A stretch of DNA of 19,403 bases from Massilia sp. UBA2604 (GTDB taxonomy: Bacteria; Pseudomonadota; Gammaproteobacteria; Burkholderiales; Burkholderiaceae_D), in assembly GCA_002339265.1 (NCBI GenBank), contig DDKG01000352.1, positions 1-19,403 on the forward strand, in the 5' to 3' direction. Below are positions 1 to 7,362 of this stretch, one piece after another (the first letter of the stretch is position 1; each line of letters starts with the position of its first letter). The notes under the pieces were generated by a model that was not told the origin of the DNA, did no database searches, and worked only from the letters and a program-made list of their open reading frames with translations. Position numbers and translations under genes: made by a program.

Positions 1-301
1 CCACCAGCTGGCGCGCGGCGTTCAGCGCCAGCGCGTCGCCGGCGAAGGAGTCCGGCGTGCCGCGGTAGGCGTTGCGGGTGAACTGGTCCAGCACCAGGAT
101 GCGCGCCAGCACGCCGCGCGGGCCCTGCTCGTCCCACTCGCGCAAGCCGCCGGCGATGGCGTGGGTGATCGCGGCGCCGAAGCGTTCGCGGATGGCGGCA
201 TCGAAGGCGTCGTCCTTGCGGAACCATTCGGCGCGCTGCTTGCCGTGGCCTGCACTTGACGCCGGCAGGAACCAGAAATCGAGAACTTCTTGTGCGTCCA
301 T
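1..301 (-). CDS. DUF924 family protein, N-terminal part (cut by window edge)
   Basis: The minus-strand frame opens with ATG at 301 and stays open to the window edge, giving the first 100 residues. It begins MDAQEVLDFWFLP and continues with the WFRKDDAFDAAIRERFG and LVLDQFTRNAYRGTP segments. These are hallmarks of the DUF924 family (COG3803), soluble proteins of about 180-200 residues with TPR-like helices and no established function. The gene is the last of a run of same-strand genes and starts 59 bp after the MgtC-family stop, so it probably shares that transcript. The C-terminal half lies outside the window. The family call rests on remembered conserved segments and is good; the biological role is unknown. 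Confidence 0.85.
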   Translation of the reverse strand, partial: MDAQEVLDFWFLPASSAGHGKQRAEWFRKDDAFDAAIRERFGAAITHAIAGGLREWDEQGPRGVLARILVLDQFTRNAYRGTPDSFAGDALALNAARQLV

Positions 302-360
302 TGGAAAACCCCGTTTGGAATTGTTTTTGGTGTTGCGAGAAATGGGAGCGTCTCGGCGCG

Positions 361-1104
361 TCAGTTACGCGCGTGCGACAGCTGGAACGAGTCGACGCCA
401 TCGAAGGCGGCCAGCTCGCGCGCCAGTTCCGACAGCGGCGCGCCGGTCTTGCGCGACAGCGCCAACGCCACGAAGCGCCATTCCTGGCGGCCTTCGTCGC
501 TGCTGATGGTCAGCGAGCTGCCGGCGATCTCGTAGCCGCGCTCGAGCGCCAGCCTGCGGATCGCATCTTCGCGCGGCATGAACTCCTGCTTGAAGCGCAT
601 CCGCACCGCCACCGCGTGGCGTGACGGCAAAAAGGTCTCCAGGCGGTTCAGGTAGATCATGATCATCGCCGACAGGAAGGCCAGGCCCATCGCGGCGAGA
701 TAGAAGCCGACGCCGATCAGGACGCCGATCGCCGACGAGGCCCAGATCGAGGCCGCCGTGGTCAGGCCGCTGATATTGAAGCCGTCGCGCATGATGACGC
801 CGGCGCCGAGGAAGCCGATGCCGGTGACTACGCCCTGGATGATGCGGGTCGGATCGATCGGCGCCAGGATGCCCGCGTGGCCGCCGTACCAGAAGTCCGG
901 ATAGCCGGCCAGGATGGTCAGCGCGGCCGAGGCCATGCACACCAGGCCATAGGTGCGCATGCCGGCGGCGCGCCCGTGATAGGCGCGCTCGTAGCCGACC
1001 AGCAGGCCAAGCAGCAAGGCCCCGACCAGGTGCAACAGGATCAGGCCATTGGTGAACAGCTCGTTCTTCGACCAGTAGGCCGCGATCAGGTTGTATTCCG
1101 TCAT
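361..1104 (-). CDS. MgtC/SapB family membrane protein
   Basis: This 247-residue protein has an N-terminal half of about four or five hydrophobic helices (roughly residues 18-38, 50-67, 86-105 and 112-152). It carries the MgtC/SapB signatures: ERAYHGRAAGMRTYGLV at 39-55, GIGFLGAGVI at 95-104 and GLTTAASIW at 113-121. The C-terminal part (about 165-247) is soluble and contains FKQEFMPREDAIRRL, matching the ACT-like tail of longer MgtC homologues. The protein should sit in the inner membrane. In Salmonella the family is linked to low-Mg2+ survival and F-ATPase modulation, but most homologues are uncharacterised. It lies downstream of the 86-aa gene (42-bp gap) and upstream of the DUF924 gene. 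No Mg-sensing leader is evident in the short gap. Confidence 0.92.
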   Translation of the reverse strand: MTEYNLIAAYWSKNELFTNGLILLHLVGALLLGLLVGYERAYHGRAAGMRTYGLVCMASAALTILAGYPDFWYGGHAGILAPIDPTRIIQGVVTGIGFLGAGVIMRDGFNISGLTTAASIWASSAIGVLIGVGFYLAAMGLAFLSAMIMIYLNRLETFLPSRHAVAVRMRFKQEFMPREDAIRRLALERGYEIAGSSLTISSDEGRQEWRFVALALSRKTGAPLSELARELAAFDGVDSFQLSHARN

Positions 1105-1146
1105 GCGCGTCTTGTGTTCACACTACGGTTAGACATGCGAGAAGAT

Positions 1147-1407
1147 TCAGGGCTTCTTCTTGACCAGCTGCTTCTCGAAGGCCAGGTCGTTCTTGCTGAT
1201 GCGCGGCTGCTCCTGCGGCCCCAGGCCTTTGACGAAGTTGACGAAATCGTCGAGCTCCATCGGTGGGCACAGCGGCGGGCTGCCGGGCGCTTCGGACAGA
1301 TAGAAATGGCCGTCGCCGGTGCGCGCCATCGAGTACAGGTTGTTCCCGGTGCGCTGCTTGAGGCGCTCGACGGCGGTGCTGGCGCGGGTGGAGCGTGAGC
1401 TGGCCAT
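1147..1407 (-). CDS. Small conserved-looking hypothetical protein (86 aa)
   Basis: This 86-residue protein is probably cytosolic and has no signal peptide. It opens with a Ser/Arg/Thr-rich basic stretch and continues with YSMARTGDGHFYLSEAPGSPPLCPP, then an acidic helix-like MELDDFVNFVKGL and a Lys-rich tail. I do not recognise a named domain. The start is well supported: GGAGG lies nine bases before the ATG, inside the end of the aminopeptidase gene, and only one base separates that gene's TAA from this ATG. Translational coupling to the aminopeptidase is therefore likely. Its codon usage is as GC-rich as its neighbours. Function unknown. Confidence 0.75.
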   Translation of the reverse strand: MASSRSTRASTAVERLKQRTGNNLYSMARTGDGHFYLSEAPGSPPLCPPMELDDFVNFVKGLGPQEQPRISKNDLAFEKQLVKKKP

Positions 1408-1408
1408 A

Positions 1409-3226
1409 TTAAATCGCCTCCGTGCGCTGCATCAGCCACTCGAATGCCGGGCCTTCGACATGCGGCGTCAGGCGCGCACGCACGGTCGCGTGGTAGTCGT
1501 TGAGCCACGCGATTTCGTCGGGGCGCAGCAGCGACTTGTCCAGGCAGCGCGTATCGATCGGGCACAGGGTCAGGGTTTCGAAGCCGAGGTATTCGCCGAA
1601 CTCGGACGTCTCGACATGTTGGTTCAGCACCAGGTTCTCGATGCGGATGCCCCAGCGGCCCGGACGATAGATACCCGGCTCGATCGAGGTGATCATGCCC
1701 GGCTCCATCGCAGTATGCGGCTCCGGCGGCACCGCCGGCGAAATCGTCTGCGGGCCTTCGTGCACGTTGAGGAAGTAGCCGACGCCGTGGCCGGTGCCGT
1801 GGCCGTAGTCGATGCCGGCGGCCCAGATCGGCGCGCGCGCGATCGCGTCCAGCATCGGCGCGCGGGTGCCGCGCGGGAAGCGTGCGGCCGACAGGTTGAT
1901 CAGGCCCTTGAGCACCAGCGTGTAGTCGCGCATCTGCGCGCTGCTTGGCGTGCCGACCGGGATCACGCGCGTGATGTCGGTGGTGCCGCCCAGGTACTGG
2001 CCGCCCGAGTCGATCAGCAGCAGGCCGTCGCCTTCGATGACGGCGCAGCTCGCGCTCTCGGCGCGGTAGTGCATGATCGCGCCATTGCTGTTGAAGCCGG
2101 CGATGGTCGAGAAGCTGGCGCTGACGAAGTTCGGGCGGCGCGCACGGCTTGCCGTGATGCGGGTGTCGATGTCGACTTCATTCAGTGGAGCGCGGTTGGC
2201 ATCCGCCAGCAGCGGCTCGAGCGCGGCAAAGAATTCGCACAGCGCCGCGCCATCCTGTTCCATCGCGGCGCGCACGTTGACCGCCTCGCTTTCCAGCTTG
2301 CGCGACTTGGCGAAGGTGGTCGGGTTGATCGCCTCGACCACGTTCACACCCTGCGCCACGGCGGCGCGCATGCCGGAGGTGACGCGGCGCGGATCGAGCA
2401 GCAGGGTCGCGCCTTCGGGCAGCGATTCGAGCGCGTGCACGGCATTCGCGTACGGCGCCAGGTGCACGTCATCGGCTTCCAGGCGGGCGCGCACGTCTTC
2501 CGGCACCTTGCCTTCGAGGACGAACAGCGTCGCGTCGCCGCGGCCGATCAGCGCATGCGCCAGGAACACCGGGTTGAAGCTGACGTCGGCGCCGCGCAGG
2601 TTGAACAGGTAGGCGATGTCGTCCAGGGTCGAGATGAAATGGAAGCCTGCGCCATGCGATTCCATCGCGGCGCGCGTGGCGTGCAGCTTGTCGGCGCGGC
2701 TCACGGTCGCGTAAGGCGCCAGGTGTTCGAACACGGGTTCGAGCGGCAGCGAAGGGCGCTCGCTCCACACCTCGTCCAGCAGATCGATATCGGTGCGGAG
2801 AAGCACGCCTTTCGCGGCCAGGGCATCCGACAACAGGCGGGCGCCGGCCAGGCCCAGCACGCGCGCATCGACGGCGGCGGTCTGGCCTGCAGCCAGGTTG
2901 GCGGCCAGCCAGTCGACGTGCAGCTGGCTCGCTGCGCCCGGGATCTTCATCAGTTCGATGCCGGATCCGGCCAGCTCGGTCTCGGCCTGGGTGAAGTAGC
3001 GGCCATCGGTCCAGACGCCGGCAAAATTGGCGGTGGCGATGAAGGTGCCGACCGAGCCGGTGAAGCCGGACAGCCATTCGCGGCCCTTCCAGTGGCCGGG
3101 CAGGTATTCCGACAGATGCGGATCGCTCGACGGGACGATGTAGGCGTCGATGCCGTGGCGCGCCATGGCGGCGCGCAGTTGCGCGAGGCGGCCTGCACGT
3201 GCGGCCTGGAATTCGTTATGTGACAT
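1409..3226 (-). CDS. Xaa-Pro aminopeptidase (aminopeptidase P, M24B, long XPNPEP1-like form)
   Basis: This enzyme removes an N-terminal residue that precedes proline. I chose ATG at 3226 (MSHNEF, 605 aa); a GTG at 3259 would add 11 residues. Two creatinase-like N-terminal domains (about 10-150 and 155-315) precede the C-terminal pita-bread domain. All five metal ligands are visible: D406 (LLLIDSGGQY), D417 (GGTTDITR), H480 (HGTGHGVG), E516 (TSIEPGIY) and E530 (IRIENLVL). Their spacing nearly matches human XPNPEP1, so this is the cytosolic three-domain type and not the shorter E. coli PepP. It heads a minus-strand operon with the 86-aa, MgtC and DUF924 genes. Its promoter must lie in the roughly 120-bp gap shared with the divergent phosphoribosyltransferase gene. 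Confidence 0.96.
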   Translation of the reverse strand: MSHNEFQAARAGRLAQLRAAMARHGIDAYIVPSSDPHLSEYLPGHWKGREWLSGFTGSVGTFIATANFAGVWTDGRYFTQAETELAGSGIELMKIPGAASQLHVDWLAANLAAGQTAAVDARVLGLAGARLLSDALAAKGVLLRTDIDLLDEVWSERPSLPLEPVFEHLAPYATVSRADKLHATRAAMESHGAGFHFISTLDDIAYLFNLRGADVSFNPVFLAHALIGRGDATLFVLEGKVPEDVRARLEADDVHLAPYANAVHALESLPEGATLLLDPRRVTSGMRAAVAQGVNVVEAINPTTFAKSRKLESEAVNVRAAMEQDGAALCEFFAALEPLLADANRAPLNEVDIDTRITASRARRPNFVSASFSTIAGFNSNGAIMHYRAESASCAVIEGDGLLLIDSGGQYLGGTTDITRVIPVGTPSSAQMRDYTLVLKGLINLSAARFPRGTRAPMLDAIARAPIWAAGIDYGHGTGHGVGYFLNVHEGPQTISPAVPPEPHTAMEPGMITSIEPGIYRPGRWGIRIENLVLNQHVETSEFGEYLGFETLTLCPIDTRCLDKSLLRPDEIAWLNDYHATVRARLTPHVEGPAFEWLMQRTEAI

Positions 3227-3348
3227 GGCTGAATGCGTCGGTTTTGTTTTCCAAGCCACGTATCATACGCCGCAATCCTCCTCAACGGAAACGCATGCCT
3301 GCGGCGAATGACGCATAATGGTCCGGCACTCAACTGACCGTGAAGACC

Positions 3349-3933
3349 ATGCACGAATTCCACCACGAGCGCGCACAAGCGCTATTGGCGAATGCCACCC
3401 AGATTGTCGATCCCACCGAAGTCCATGCCGCCGTCAGAAAGGTCGCGGACGAGCTCAATGCCCGCTTCGGCGCTGACGGCTCCGCCGAATTCCCGCTGGT
3501 GCTGGGCGTGATGGGCGGCGCGGTGGTATTTACCGGCACCCTGCTGCCGCAACTGGCCTTCCCGCTCGAATTCGACTACATCCACGTCAGCCGCTATGGC
3601 GACGATGACCGCGGCGGCGAGATCGTGTGGAAGGTGATCCCGCGCCAGAACGTGGCCGGCCGCACCATTGTGGTGGTGGACGACATCCTGGACGAGGGCG
3701 AGACCCTGGCCCACGTCAAGCAGCGCCTGCTCGACATGGGCGCCGCCGAGGTGATCATCGTGGTGTTCGCCGACAAGGACCTGGGCCGCGCCAAGCCGAT
3801 CCAGGCCGACCTGGTGGGGCTGACCCTGCCGAACAAGTTCGTGGTCGGCTTCGGCATGGACGTGTATGGCTACTGGCGCAACCTGCCGGGCCTGTGGACC
3901 ATCCGCCCCGAGGATCTGAAACAGCCGGCGTAG
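3349..3933 (+). CDS. Hypoxanthine-guanine phosphoribosyltransferase
   Basis: This purine-salvage enzyme transfers phosphoribose from PRPP to hypoxanthine or guanine in the cytosol. The 194-residue product (ATG at 3349; an in-frame GTG at 3340 is possible) carries the PRPP-binding loop IVVVDDILDEGET at about 107-119. It also has the pyrophosphate-loop region VMGGAV at 55-60, the ADKDLGRAKP stretch and the C-terminal GMDVYGYWRNLPGLW characteristic of proteobacterial type I PRTases. It is a single gene, divergent from the aminopeptidase operon and convergent with the nitronate monooxygenase gene. There is no strong ribosome-binding site before either start. Base preference cannot be read with certainty, so a xanthine or guanine bias is possible; the family call is firm. 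Confidence 0.92.
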   Translation: MHEFHHERAQALLANATQIVDPTEVHAAVRKVADELNARFGADGSAEFPLVLGVMGGAVVFTGTLLPQLAFPLEFDYIHVSRYGDDDRGGEIVWKVIPRQNVAGRTIVVVDDILDEGETLAHVKQRLLDMGAAEVIIVVFADKDLGRAKPIQADLVGLTLPNKFVVGFGMDVYGYWRNLPGLWTIRPEDLKQPA

Positions 3934-3934
3934 G

Positions 3935-3955
3935 GTGGAAGGCTCCGCCTTCCAC
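3935..3955. repeat. Perfect 9-bp palindrome with 3-base loop between convergent genes
   Basis: GTGGAAGGC, loop TCC, then GCCTTCCAC, flanked by TAGG and GCGTTC. It sits two bases after the phosphoribosyltransferase stop, between convergent genes. It has no T tail, so it is not a classical intrinsic terminator. It resembles REP-type short palindromes that recur in intergenic gaps of Oxalobacteraceae genomes. That comparison is from memory. Confidence 0.6.
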
Positions 3956-3984
3956 GCGTTCAACCAACGCTGGCGAACACGCGC

Positions 3985-4938
3985 CTACAACGCCAGCCTT
4001 GCCCGCGCCGCGTCATACTCCTGCTTGAGCCGCTCGACCATCTCGGCCACCGTCGGCACGTCGTCCATCAGCCCCACGCCCTGCCCCGCGCCCCAGATGT
4101 CGCGCCAGGCCTTGGCCGCGCCCGAGCCGAAGCTCATCTTGCTCTTGTCCGATTCCGGCAAATTGTCCGGATCCAGCCCGGCCGCCACGATCGACTTCTT
4201 CAGGTAGTTGCCGTGCACGCCGGTGAACAGGTTGGTGTACACCACGTCGGCCGCGCGCGATTCGACGATCGCGTCGCGGTAGCCGTCGCTGACGTTCGAC
4301 TCTTTCGTGGCCAGCCAGCGCGAACCGATATACGCGAAATCGGCGCCCATCGCCTGCGCCGCCAGGATCGCGTCGCCGGTCGCGATCGATCCGGACAGGG
4401 CGATTGGCCCCTTGAAGAACTTGCGCACTTCTCCCACCAGCGCGAACGGCGACAGCGCGCCGGCATGGCCGCCGGCGCCCGCCGCCACCAGGATCAGCCC
4501 ATCCACGCCGGCCTCCAGCGCCTTCTCGGCATGCCGGATCGAGACCACGTCGTGCAGCACGATGCCACCGTAGGAATGCACCGCATCCATCATCTCGCGC
4601 GGCGGCGCGCGCAGCGACGAGATGATGATCGGCACCTGGTGCTTCACGCACACCTCGACGTCATGCGCCAGCCGGTCGTTCGATTGATGGACGATCTGGT
4701 TGACCGCGATCGGACCGACCCTGGCGCCCGGATGGGCAGCCGCGTAATCCGCCAGTTCGCGCTGCAGGTCGGTCAGCCAGGTGTCGAGCAGCTCGGCCGG
4801 ACGCGCGTTCAGCGCCGGGAAGGAGCCGACGATGCCGGCCTTGCACTGGGCCGCCACCAGCGCGGGACCGCTGGCGATGAACATCGGCGAGGCGATGACG
4901 GGAAGGGACAGGTCTTGCAAGGCGGCGGGCATCGTCAT
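3985..4938 (-). CDS. Nitronate monooxygenase family FMN enzyme
   Basis: This 317-residue TIM-barrel flavoenzyme is of the nitronate monooxygenase / 2-nitropropane dioxygenase family, which uses FMN and O2 to detoxify alkyl nitronates such as propionate 3-nitronate. Visible motifs are LPVIASPMFIASG (12-24), the Gly-rich LILVAAGAGGHAG (148-160, with H158 at the usual catalytic position), the phosphate-binding LSGSIATGDAILAAQAMGADFAYIGSRWLAT (181-211) and WGAGQGVGLMDDVPTVAEMVERL near the end. ATG at 4938 has GAGAG seven bases upstream; an ATG at 4932 is the alternative. A TATAAT box enclosed in an inverted repeat lies 31-36 bp upstream. True substrate unknown; some family members are enoyl reductases or other FMN oxidoreductases. 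Confidence 0.9.
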   Translation of the reverse strand: MTMPAALQDLSLPVIASPMFIASGPALVAAQCKAGIVGSFPALNARPAELLDTWLTDLQRELADYAAAHPGARVGPIAVNQIVHQSNDRLAHDVEVCVKHQVPIIISSLRAPPREMMDAVHSYGGIVLHDVVSIRHAEKALEAGVDGLILVAAGAGGHAGALSPFALVGEVRKFFKGPIALSGSIATGDAILAAQAMGADFAYIGSRWLATKESNVSDGYRDAIVESRAADVVYTNLFTGVHGNYLKKSIVAAGLDPDNLPESDKSKMSFGSGAAKAWRDIWGAGQGVGLMDDVPTVAEMVERLKQEYDAARARLAL

Positions 4939-4962
4939 GGGCAGCTCTCGGTGGTTAGTTGA

Positions 4963-4980
4963 CGAGGCATTATAGCCTCG
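4963..4980 (-). promoter_or_regulatory. Candidate promoter -10 (TATAAT) nested in an inverted repeat
   Basis: On the minus strand CGAGGC and GCCTCG flank a consensus TATAAT (4969-4974) exactly. A start at about 4962 would leave a leader of roughly 24 nt before the nitronate monooxygenase ATG. No good -35 is seen at 16-18 bp. A repressor binding the two arms would cover the -10 box; this is inference. Confidence 0.5.
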
Positions 4981-5048
4981 AAAAAAGAACGATCGTGCTA
5001 GATCGACGTTGGTAGATACCTTCCTCTAAAGATTGATTGATCTTTCCC

Positions 5049-5243
5049 TCAGTCGCCGAACAACCCGGCTTCGCGACGCCGGATCTCGCCCCAGATCGCG
5101 CGCTTCTCGTCCTCGCTCGCATTGCGCCAGGCGCGGATCTCGTCGATGGTGCGCATGCAGCCCTGGCACAGGCCGGTTTCAGGGACCATCTTGCAGATAT
5201 TGATGCAGGGCGAAGGGACGGGGGATTGCAGTTCTGGAACCAT
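5049..5243 (-). CDS. DUF1289 domain-containing small cysteine protein
   Basis: This 64-residue protein starts at ATG 5243 (MVPELQSPVPSPC). It has the DUF1289 pattern: SPCINIC, then TGLCQGCMRTIDEI and W followed by an acidic helix, ending RRREAGLFGD. The four cysteines (a C-x3-C pair and a C-x2-C pair) suggest metal or Fe-S binding, but no function is established for the family. It lies downstream of a divergent intergenic region shared with the secreted hypothetical gene, and about 110 bp before the nitronate monooxygenase start on the same strand. The same frame runs open much further upstream only because it is antisense to the neighbouring GC-rich gene. Confidence 0.88.
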   Translation of the reverse strand: MVPELQSPVPSPCINICKMVPETGLCQGCMRTIDEIRAWRNASEDEKRAIWGEIRRREAGLFGD

Positions 5244-5390
5244 TACTGAAGCCTGGGCGTATGTGTCGGAGGCGGCATTATCGCGCGTCCGGCAGTCCAG
5301 CGCCGTTTTTGCCTGTGAGTCACTATACTCGTCAATACGCACTGCCGTTGGCGCAATGCCACTCGCAGTAATACTTTGCATGAGGTGAGC

Positions 5391-5873
5391 ATGAAACACA
5401 TCCGATTCCTTCTCCTGGGCGCCCTGCTGGGCGTGTGCACTGCGGCCTCGAGCCAGGTGCTGTCGCCCGATGGCTACGGCAAGATCCAGTTCGGCCAGCG
5501 GCTCGACCAGGTCGAACGCAAGCTCGGCCAGCGCGCCACGCCGCGCCCGCTCGATCCAAACTGCCCGATCGTCCGCTTCAAGCGTTATCCACAGGTGAGC
5601 TTCATGGTCGAGAACGGCGTGATCGTGCGCGCCGACGCCAAGCAGGTGGTGCGCAACAGCGCCGGCGTCACGGCCCGCATGTCGGCGCAGGACGCGCTGC
5701 GCCACCAACCTGCGCTGCGCAGCGAGCTGCACAAATACGACGAACAAGGCCAGTACCTGGTCTTGCCGAAAGGCGAAAACAAGGCGCTGATCTTCGAAGC
5801 CAGCAAGGGGAAGCTGACAACCATGCGCGCCGGCATCAAGCCAGCCGTCGAGTATGTGGAGATGTGCGGCTGA
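5391..5873 (+). CDS. Secreted hypothetical protein (160 aa)
   Basis: ATG at 5391 is preceded by GAGGTG at good spacing, which favours it over an ATG 15 bases upstream. The product has a clear signal peptide (MKHIRFLLLGALLGVCTAASS, cleavage near residue 21), so it is predicted to be periplasmic or exported. The mature part is basic and mixed, with GKIQFGQRLDQVERKLG near the start. This resembles the repeated 'G-I-x-G-x-x-x-x-x-V-x-x-x-L-G' segment of small outer-membrane-associated or lipoprotein-like folds. Two cysteines (C58 and C159) could form a disulfide. I recognise no named family. The upstream 147-bp gap contains TATACT (5324-5329) without a matching -35. Confidence 0.8.
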   Translation: MKHIRFLLLGALLGVCTAASSQVLSPDGYGKIQFGQRLDQVERKLGQRATPRPLDPNCPIVRFKRYPQVSFMVENGVIVRADAKQVVRNSAGVTARMSAQDALRHQPALRSELHKYDEQGQYLVLPKGENKALIFEASKGKLTTMRAGIKPAVEYVEMCG

Positions 5874-5946
5874 AACGTCTGTTAAATACCGCAGCAACAG
5901 CCGTTCGGCAACGTTTGACAGGTTGGTGTAAGCTCATGGCGTGAAA

Positions 5947-5961
5947 TTGTGCACTGCACAA
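5947..5961. promoter_or_regulatory. Perfect 7-1-7 palindrome before the PHB-depolymerase-like gene
   Basis: TTGTGCA, central C, TGCACAA, placed 10 bases before the esterase ATG and directly next to the AAAAGGA ribosome-binding site. A TTGACA hexamer lies at 5915-5920 upstream without a good -10. The TGC-N-GCA core recalls TGC/GCA-type sites reported for PhaR-like regulators of polyhydroxyalkanoate genes. That link is inference from memory and gene context. Confidence 0.5.
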
Positions 5962-5971
5962 AAGGAATGCC

Positions 5972-7045
5972 ATGAAACTCAACCGACTACTGCTGGCGCA
6001 GGTGCGCGCCGCCACCCGATCGCTCTGGCGTTCCGGACCGGCCGCGCCCGCTACCGCGGTACAGCAGGCCCTCAAGAACGCGGCGGTCATGCAGCGCGTG
6101 GCCCAGCGCCAGATGCGCGACTTCGCCGCGCCTGCCGCAGCGCCTGTGCCTCCCACGCCTCCGGCCCCAGAGCCGGCGCCACCGCCGCGCGAATCCCGGC
6201 CCGGCCAGTTCATCGACGGCTACCACGCCAACGCCGCCGGCCGCCGCGACTACAAGCTGTACGTGCCCGGCAGCGTGGCGAGCGCGGACGCCGGCACGCC
6301 GGCGCCGCTGCTGGTGATGCTCCACGGCTGCACCCAGGACCCGGAAGATTTCGCCACCGGCACCCAGATGAACGTGCTGGCCGAAGAGATCGGCTGCCTG
6401 GTGCTGTATCCGGCGCAGAGCAAGGGCGCCAATCCCTCGCGCTGCTGGAACTGGTTCAATGCGGTCGACCAGCGCCGCGACGAAGGCGAGCCGTCGATCA
6501 TCGCCGGCATGACGCAGGCGATCATGGCCAGCCACACGGTCGATCCAGGCCAGGTGTATGTCGCCGGCCTGTCCGCCGGCGGCGCGATGGCAACCATCAT
6601 GGGCACGCTGTATCCCGACCTGTATGCGGCGGTGGGCGTGCATTCCGGCCTGCCCTTTGCCTCGGCCAACGACCTGTCGTCGGCGCTGGCGGCGATGAAG
6701 GGCGATTTCCGCCGCAGCAAGGCGAGCGGCCAGCCCTTGCCGATCATCGTCTTCCATGGCGACCGCGACACCACCGTGCATCCGGCCAACGGCGAGGAAG
6801 TGGTCGCGCAGGGTGCGCGCCACCTGGCCACTCCCGGCACGGCCGAACCGGGCCGCGTGCCGGACGGCCACGCCTACACGCGCACCCTGTATCCGGACGA
6901 CGACGGCACGGTGCGCGCGGAACACTGGGTGGTGCACGGCGCCGGCCACGCCTGGTTCGGCGGCAATGCGCGCGGTAGTTATACCGATGGGAAAGGGCCG
7001 GATGCCAGCCGCGAGATGATGCGTTTCTTTCGCACGCGGCGCTGA
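5972..7045 (+). CDS. PHB depolymerase family esterase
   Basis: This 357-residue alpha/beta hydrolase belongs to the extracellular PHA depolymerase / feruloyl-esterase-like family (esterase_phb). ATG at 5972 follows AAAAGGA. Key elements are the oxyanion segment [22 protein letters not shown] (113-134), the lipase box GLSAGG with nucleophile S201, an acid residue in [12 protein letters not shown] (D264 or D266) and H326 in GAGHAWFGG. Residues 50-76 are a Pro/Ala-rich linker after a basic, amphipathic N-terminus that lacks a classical Sec signal peptide. The protein may therefore be cytosolic, granule-associated or exported by another route. The likely reaction is hydrolysis of short-chain hydroxyalkanoate or other esters; the true substrate is unproven. 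Confidence 0.9.
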   Translation: MKLNRLLLAQVRAATRSLWRSGPAAPATAVQQALKNAAVMQRVAQRQMRDFAAPAAAPVPPTPPAPEPAPPPRESRPGQFIDGYHANAAGRRDYKLYVPGSVASADAGTPAPLLVMLHGCTQDPEDFATGTQMNVLAEEIGCLVLYPAQSKGANPSRCWNWFNAVDQRRDEGEPSIIAGMTQAIMASHTVDPGQVYVAGLSAGGAMATIMGTLYPDLYAAVGVHSGLPFASANDLSSALAAMKGDFRRSKASGQPLPIIVFHGDRDTTVHPANGEEVVAQGARHLATPGTAEPGRVPDGHAYTRTLYPDDDGTVRAEHWVVHGAGHAWFGGNARGSYTDGKGPDASREMMRFFRTRR

Positions 7046-7049
7046 GGTG

Positions 7050-7241
7050 TCAGCCAGCCTGCGGCGCTGTCGGTACCGGATGGGCGGCAATGTGCGCGCG
7101 CAGGCAGTCCGGGCACCAGCAGCCCACCGCCTCTTGCGGGACGGCGACGGCCGGCGGCAGGGCCGTGCACCAGCATGGTTCTTGTGCCCCGTCCGTCATC
7201 GCGCACCCGAATTCGGCGCCACAGCGCGTGCAAATACTCAT
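7050..7241 (-). CDS. Cysteine-rich CWC family mini-protein
   Basis: This 63-residue protein starts at ATG 7241 ([13 protein letters not shown]), chosen over an upstream in-frame start because the cysteine pattern begins here. It contains [22 protein letters not shown] and [14 protein letters not shown]. That is the full CxxC...CWC...CxC/CxxC arrangement of the small cysteine-rich CWC family. It is probably a zinc-binding cytosolic protein of unknown role. It lies tail to tail with the esterase gene (stops four bases apart) and divergent from argB with a 121-bp gap. I recognise the family by its pattern only. Confidence 0.82.
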   Translation of the reverse strand: MSICTRCGAEFGCAMTDGAQEPCWCTALPPAVAVPQEAVGCWCPDCLRAHIAAHPVPTAPQAG

Positions 7242-7362
7242 AACTGATAAAGTACCGATTGCTGCCATAAAATACAACAGGACGCCGCCCTTTCCCTGCA
7301 AGGTTTACGCTGCCTTTACGTCATTGCCTGTAAAATCTTGCGACATTTATTTCGGACCCTCC

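Noticed and set aside
1319..3223. 634-aa plus-strand open frame opposite aminopeptidase P
   Set aside because: Mirror frame of the aminopeptidase gene; Arg/Ala/Val/Gln-rich with no motifs.
5028..5045. AAAGAT-TGATTG-ATCTTT stem after the DUF1289 gene as a terminator
   Set aside because: Only six AT-rich pairs and no T run directly after the stem on the minus strand.
5244..5897. Long minus-strand extension upstream of the DUF1289 gene
   Set aside because: The frame stays open only because it is antisense to the secreted hypothetical; the cysteine domain starts naturally at the ATG at 5243.
7304..7336. argB promoter using TTTACG and TAAAAT
   Set aside because: The spacers (21 and 10 bp) are out of range for a sigma-70 promoter, so it is not listed as a feature.
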